DNA from: an uncultured Kiritimatiellota bacterium
GTDB lineage: Bacteria > Verrucomicrobiota > Kiritimatiellia > RFP12 > UBA1067
Assembly: GCA_934635045.1 (NCBI GenBank)
Contig: CAKTZA010000008.1
Span: forward strand, 1-64,000
DNA length: 64,000 nt
Direction: 5' to 3'
The translations under genes were made by a program, and so were the position numbers. Positions 61,733-64,000 of this stretch are shown piece by piece (the stretch's first letter is position 1; every line of letters starts with the position of its first letter). The notes under the pieces were generated by a model. That model did not search any database. It was not told the DNA's origin and saw only the letters and a program-made list of their open reading frames with translations.

Positions 61733-64000
61733 ATGCAGGCAGATCGTGCCTTCTTTCATTCGCTGGCCGCAGTCGCGGCGGCGGCTTTCGCCTTTTCCCT
61801 CCATGCCGCGCCGTCGGGGAAGACGTTCACGACGGTGGATCATCCCGGTGCGTATCCGACGCCGCAGAACGTGGCGGCCGCGCTGTCGGACGACGGAAGG
61901 CGCATCGTGCTCCAGTGGGACGGCGTGCGCTGGCCCGTCGACGGCTACCCCGGGGTGATCGACGGGCGGGACGTGCCGACCAACTTCTACTATGCCGTCG
62001 ACTGTCGCACCCGCGCGAGCGGCGCGGACGAATGGGACTCGTGGTGGAACTGCAGCAGCCTGAGCCGGTTTGCCTCGAACTACGGCGTCCCGGGCCCGTT
62101 CCTTGACCGCGTGACGTTGACGCGCAACGCCGGCCCCGGAACGAACTACCAGTTCCGCGTGAGGTGCCAGTGCAATGCCGTCTGGCGCGGAGAGGGCCAG
62201 TATCCCACGCCGAATGAAGACCCCGACCCGACGCAGGACGCCTATTTCAGCGACTGGTCCGAGACCGTGCAGGCCTACCGCACGCTCGACGCGCTCGCTC
62301 TTTCGCTGGTCGAGGACGCCGCCCCCACGCCGCAGGGCGGCAAGGCGACGGTCGAGGTCGCCTACACCTACACCTCGTCGCGCGCGGACGATGGCGAGGA
62401 GCCGCTGTTCTTCACCTTCGAGGCCATCGAAATCCCGGACGACGGCTGGCATCCCGAAGCCCCGGCGGAAGGGCAGAAGCCCTATGTGCGGCGGGACGGC
62501 ACGCCGCTTGCGGTGAAGACGCTGCACGTGCGGCCGCCGGACGCTGCGCAGGCCGTCGACCCGACGAACTTCACCCTCACGGCCTCCAGCGCGGCGGGAG
62601 AGACGAGAAGGATCAGCTGGAGCGCCTGGCGCGACCTCGAAAACTACTACCACACGAACGTGACGATCCGGGTGCAGGGTTGGGCGAAGCCCGAGGCGGC
62701 GGGCGCCGCGCCGCGCCGCGTCCTGGACGAGGCGATCGGGAATGTCGGCCTCGACACGCGGCTGCCGCCGCAGAACGTGGTCGCCTCGACGAACGACACG
62801 AACGCCGTCACGGTCGTGTGGGACGCGGTGCCGGATGCGACGGGCTACGAGGTGACGGTGGAGAGCTGGGGCGTTGCGGCCAGCCACGCGGAGCGGACGG
62901 TGACAACGAACGAGGCGTGCCTTGTGGACAGGGAACTGCCGCTGCCCGGCCTCGGACGCTACACGGTGCGGGCGGTCTATCCGAACGGCTTGAAGGGCGC
63001 GGCGTCCGCAGCGGCCGTCGGCTGGCGGGCGCTGGACAAGGCGGAGGTGACGGGCCTGGCGACGCGCCGGCCGTGGGACGGCACGGTGGACATCGACCTG
63101 GCCTTCCGGACGGTGCGCGGCAAGTATGCGCAGGCGGTGGACGGTGCGTCCGCCTTGCCGGAGAAGACCGTGACGGTCGCGGTGACGACGGCGGACGGGG
63201 CGGCGTTTGCCGTCCAGTCGCTCGTCCGCGAGAGGCTTGACGCTTCCGCCGGGATCATCCGTCGCGAGCCGGTCACGAACGGTTCGTTCACGCTCGGCGC
63301 GAACGACCGCATCGTGTGGGACGCGAGGAGTGATGCGCCGCGCATGCGCGAGCCGGGCGCCGTCCTGAAGGTCACGCTCGCGGGCGACGCATACGGCGGG
63401 CCGATTGTGATCGAGCGGACCTTCGATCTCGACACGCGCACGGGGCTCATCGACCTGCCGTTCGGCGCGGAGAACATCCGGATCCCGTGGTCCACGCGCT
63501 GGGCGAAGCCGGAGGTGAAAGAGGGTGGCCTTGGCTTTGGCGAGAACGACGCCTGGTGGAAGCAGACGGCGGTGCTGACGGACGTCACGGACAGCGCGAA
63601 CCACGTGGAAATCCTGAGAACCGAGGCGAAGCTCGGCGAGGGCACGGTTTGCACGTGGACGCCGAAGAACTGGGGCGTGAACACGCTGACGCTGACGCTC
63701 TCGCCGGTCTCCGGCAGCAACGAGAGGACGGAGTACGCGGCCGTCTTCAGGATGCCCGACTTCGCGTTCAAGGTGAGGGCGGCGAATGAAGACGGCGTGA
63801 CGCTCTGGTGGAGAGCGGTCGATGGCGCGGCGACCTACGAGATCCGCCGCCGCTTGGCCGGGGCGTCCGGCGATTTCGAGACGGTCACGAACGTGACGAA
63901 CGCGACGACGTGGACGGACAGCTCCGTCGACACGATCGTCGGCTCCTTCGAGTACGTGGTCGTGCCGAAGACGGCGAGCGGCGGCGGGTCGCTGCCCGTC
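61733..64000 (+). CDS. Large secreted fibronectin-III-like protein, 3' end beyond the window
   Basis: At least 756 codons in one open frame to the last base. The ATG at 61733 has AGGAG seven bases upstream; in-frame ATGs at 61706 and 61718 are alternatives. The signal peptide is FFHSLAAVAAAAFAFSLHAA. Fibronectin-III-like modules are suggested by NVAAALSDDGRRIVLQWDGV, NVVASTNDTNAVTVVWDAVP (with GYEVTVES) and a last module VTLWWRAVDGAATYEIRRRL. The modules between them are beta-rich. No enzyme signature is seen. It is probably a cell-surface or extracellular adhesin or binding protein of the type that is abundant in PVC genomes. Confidence 0.7.
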   Translation, partial: MQADRAFFHSLAAVAAAAFAFSLHAAPSGKTFTTVDHPGAYPTPQNVAAALSDDGRRIVLQWDGVRWPVDGYPGVIDGRDVPTNFYYAVDCRTRASGADEWDSWWNCSSLSRFASNYGVPGPFLDRVTLTRNAGPGTNYQFRVRCQCNAVWRGEGQYPTPNEDPDPTQDAYFSDWSETVQAYRTLDALALSLVEDAAPTPQGGKATVEVAYTYTSSRADDGEEPLFFTFEAIEIPDDGWHPEAPAEGQKPYVRRDGTPLAVKTLHVRPPDAAQAVDPTNFTLTASSAAGETRRISWSAWRDLENYYHTNVTIRVQGWAKPEAAGAAPRRVLDEAIGNVGLDTRLPPQNVVASTNDTNAVTVVWDAVPDATGYEVTVESWGVAASHAERTVTTNEACLVDRELPLPGLGRYTVRAVYPNGLKGAASAAAVGWRALDKAEVTGLATRRPWDGTVDIDLAFRTVRGKYAQAVDGASALPEKTVTVAVTTADGAAFAVQSLVRERLDASAGIIRREPVTNGSFTLGANDRIVWDARSDAPRMREPGAVLKVTLAGDAYGGPIVIERTFDLDTRTGLIDLPFGAENIRIPWSTRWAKPEVKEGGLGFGENDAWWKQTAVLTDVTDSANHVEILRTEAKLGEGTVCTWTPKNWGVNTLTLTLSPVSGSNERTEYAAVFRMPDFAFKVRAANEDGVTLWWRAVDGAATYEIRRRLAGASGDFETVTNVTNATTWTDSSVDTIVGSFEYVVVPKTASGGGSLPV

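Noticed and set aside
61406..63604. A 732-codon minus-strand ORF
   Set aside because: Antisense of the fibronectin-like gene, which has a signal peptide, ribosome site and promoter on the plus strand.

Overview
The window is a GC-rich bacterial chromosome segment. It carries a GTP-type PEP carboxykinase, a long type III glutamine synthetase, glutaminyl-tRNA synthetase, Ser/Thr kinases, a secreted formylglycine-enzyme-like protein and secreted carbohydrate-active proteins. Together with promoters of the TTGACN-18 bp-TATAMT type, this suggests an anaerobic, probably gut- or sediment-dwelling member of the PVC group, in the Kiritimatiellota/Lentisphaerota direction. That placement is inferred from gene content only.

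Layout. 1-3500: cysteine synthase, O-acetylhomoserine sulfhydrylase and a frameshifted DUF3034 outer-membrane protein. 3500-12400: an AT-richer accessory island with intergenic repeats, a strongly structured transcribed region (candidate RNA), a Sel1-repeat protein, a lipoprotein cut by a decayed transposase, and a tightly coupled three-gene cassette (zinc-ribbon/SPFH protein, zinc-ribbon/FHA protein, Ser/Thr kinase with coiled coil and membrane anchor). 12400-17600: a frameshifted membrane-anchored protein, an OmpR-type two-component pair, and glutamine synthetase III behind a near-perfect sigma-54 promoter. 17900-23300: acetylxylan-esterase-like protein, MurD, LysM lipoprotein, FtsW and a DUF1275 protein, nearly all abutting. 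23400-28600: rpsL-rpsG, then rplY-rpsF-ssb-rpsR-rplI plus a double-domain glycosyltransferase. 28700-40750: housekeeping genes (plsY, peptide-binding protein, tsaB, glnS, rarA, tagaturonate-epimerase-like gene, metK, hemW). 40750-49650: two tRNA genes, aconitase, PEP carboxykinase, IMP dehydrogenase, a secreted unknown and signal peptidase I. 49650-59730: a second membrane-anchored kinase, an aminotransferase, a HAD phosphatase, and an ECF sigma/anti-sigma-like/FGE-like/glycoside-hydrolase-like group. 59735-61700: repeats and transposase debris. 61733 to the end: a large secreted fibronectin-III-like protein that runs off the window.

The most notable signals are: (1) the SPFH-FHA-kinase cassette; (2) a 13-bp palindrome-like element of the form GGGGYCTGTCCCC, repeated every 21-24 bp, in intergenic DNA and also inserted in frame inside tsaB and hemW; (3) a class-II (long variable arm) tRNA whose anticodon reads as threonine UGU; (4) a promoter followed by four consecutive hairpins at 3873-4043; (5) apparently leaderless transcripts; (6) a 66-bp inverted repeat pair around IS30-type debris.
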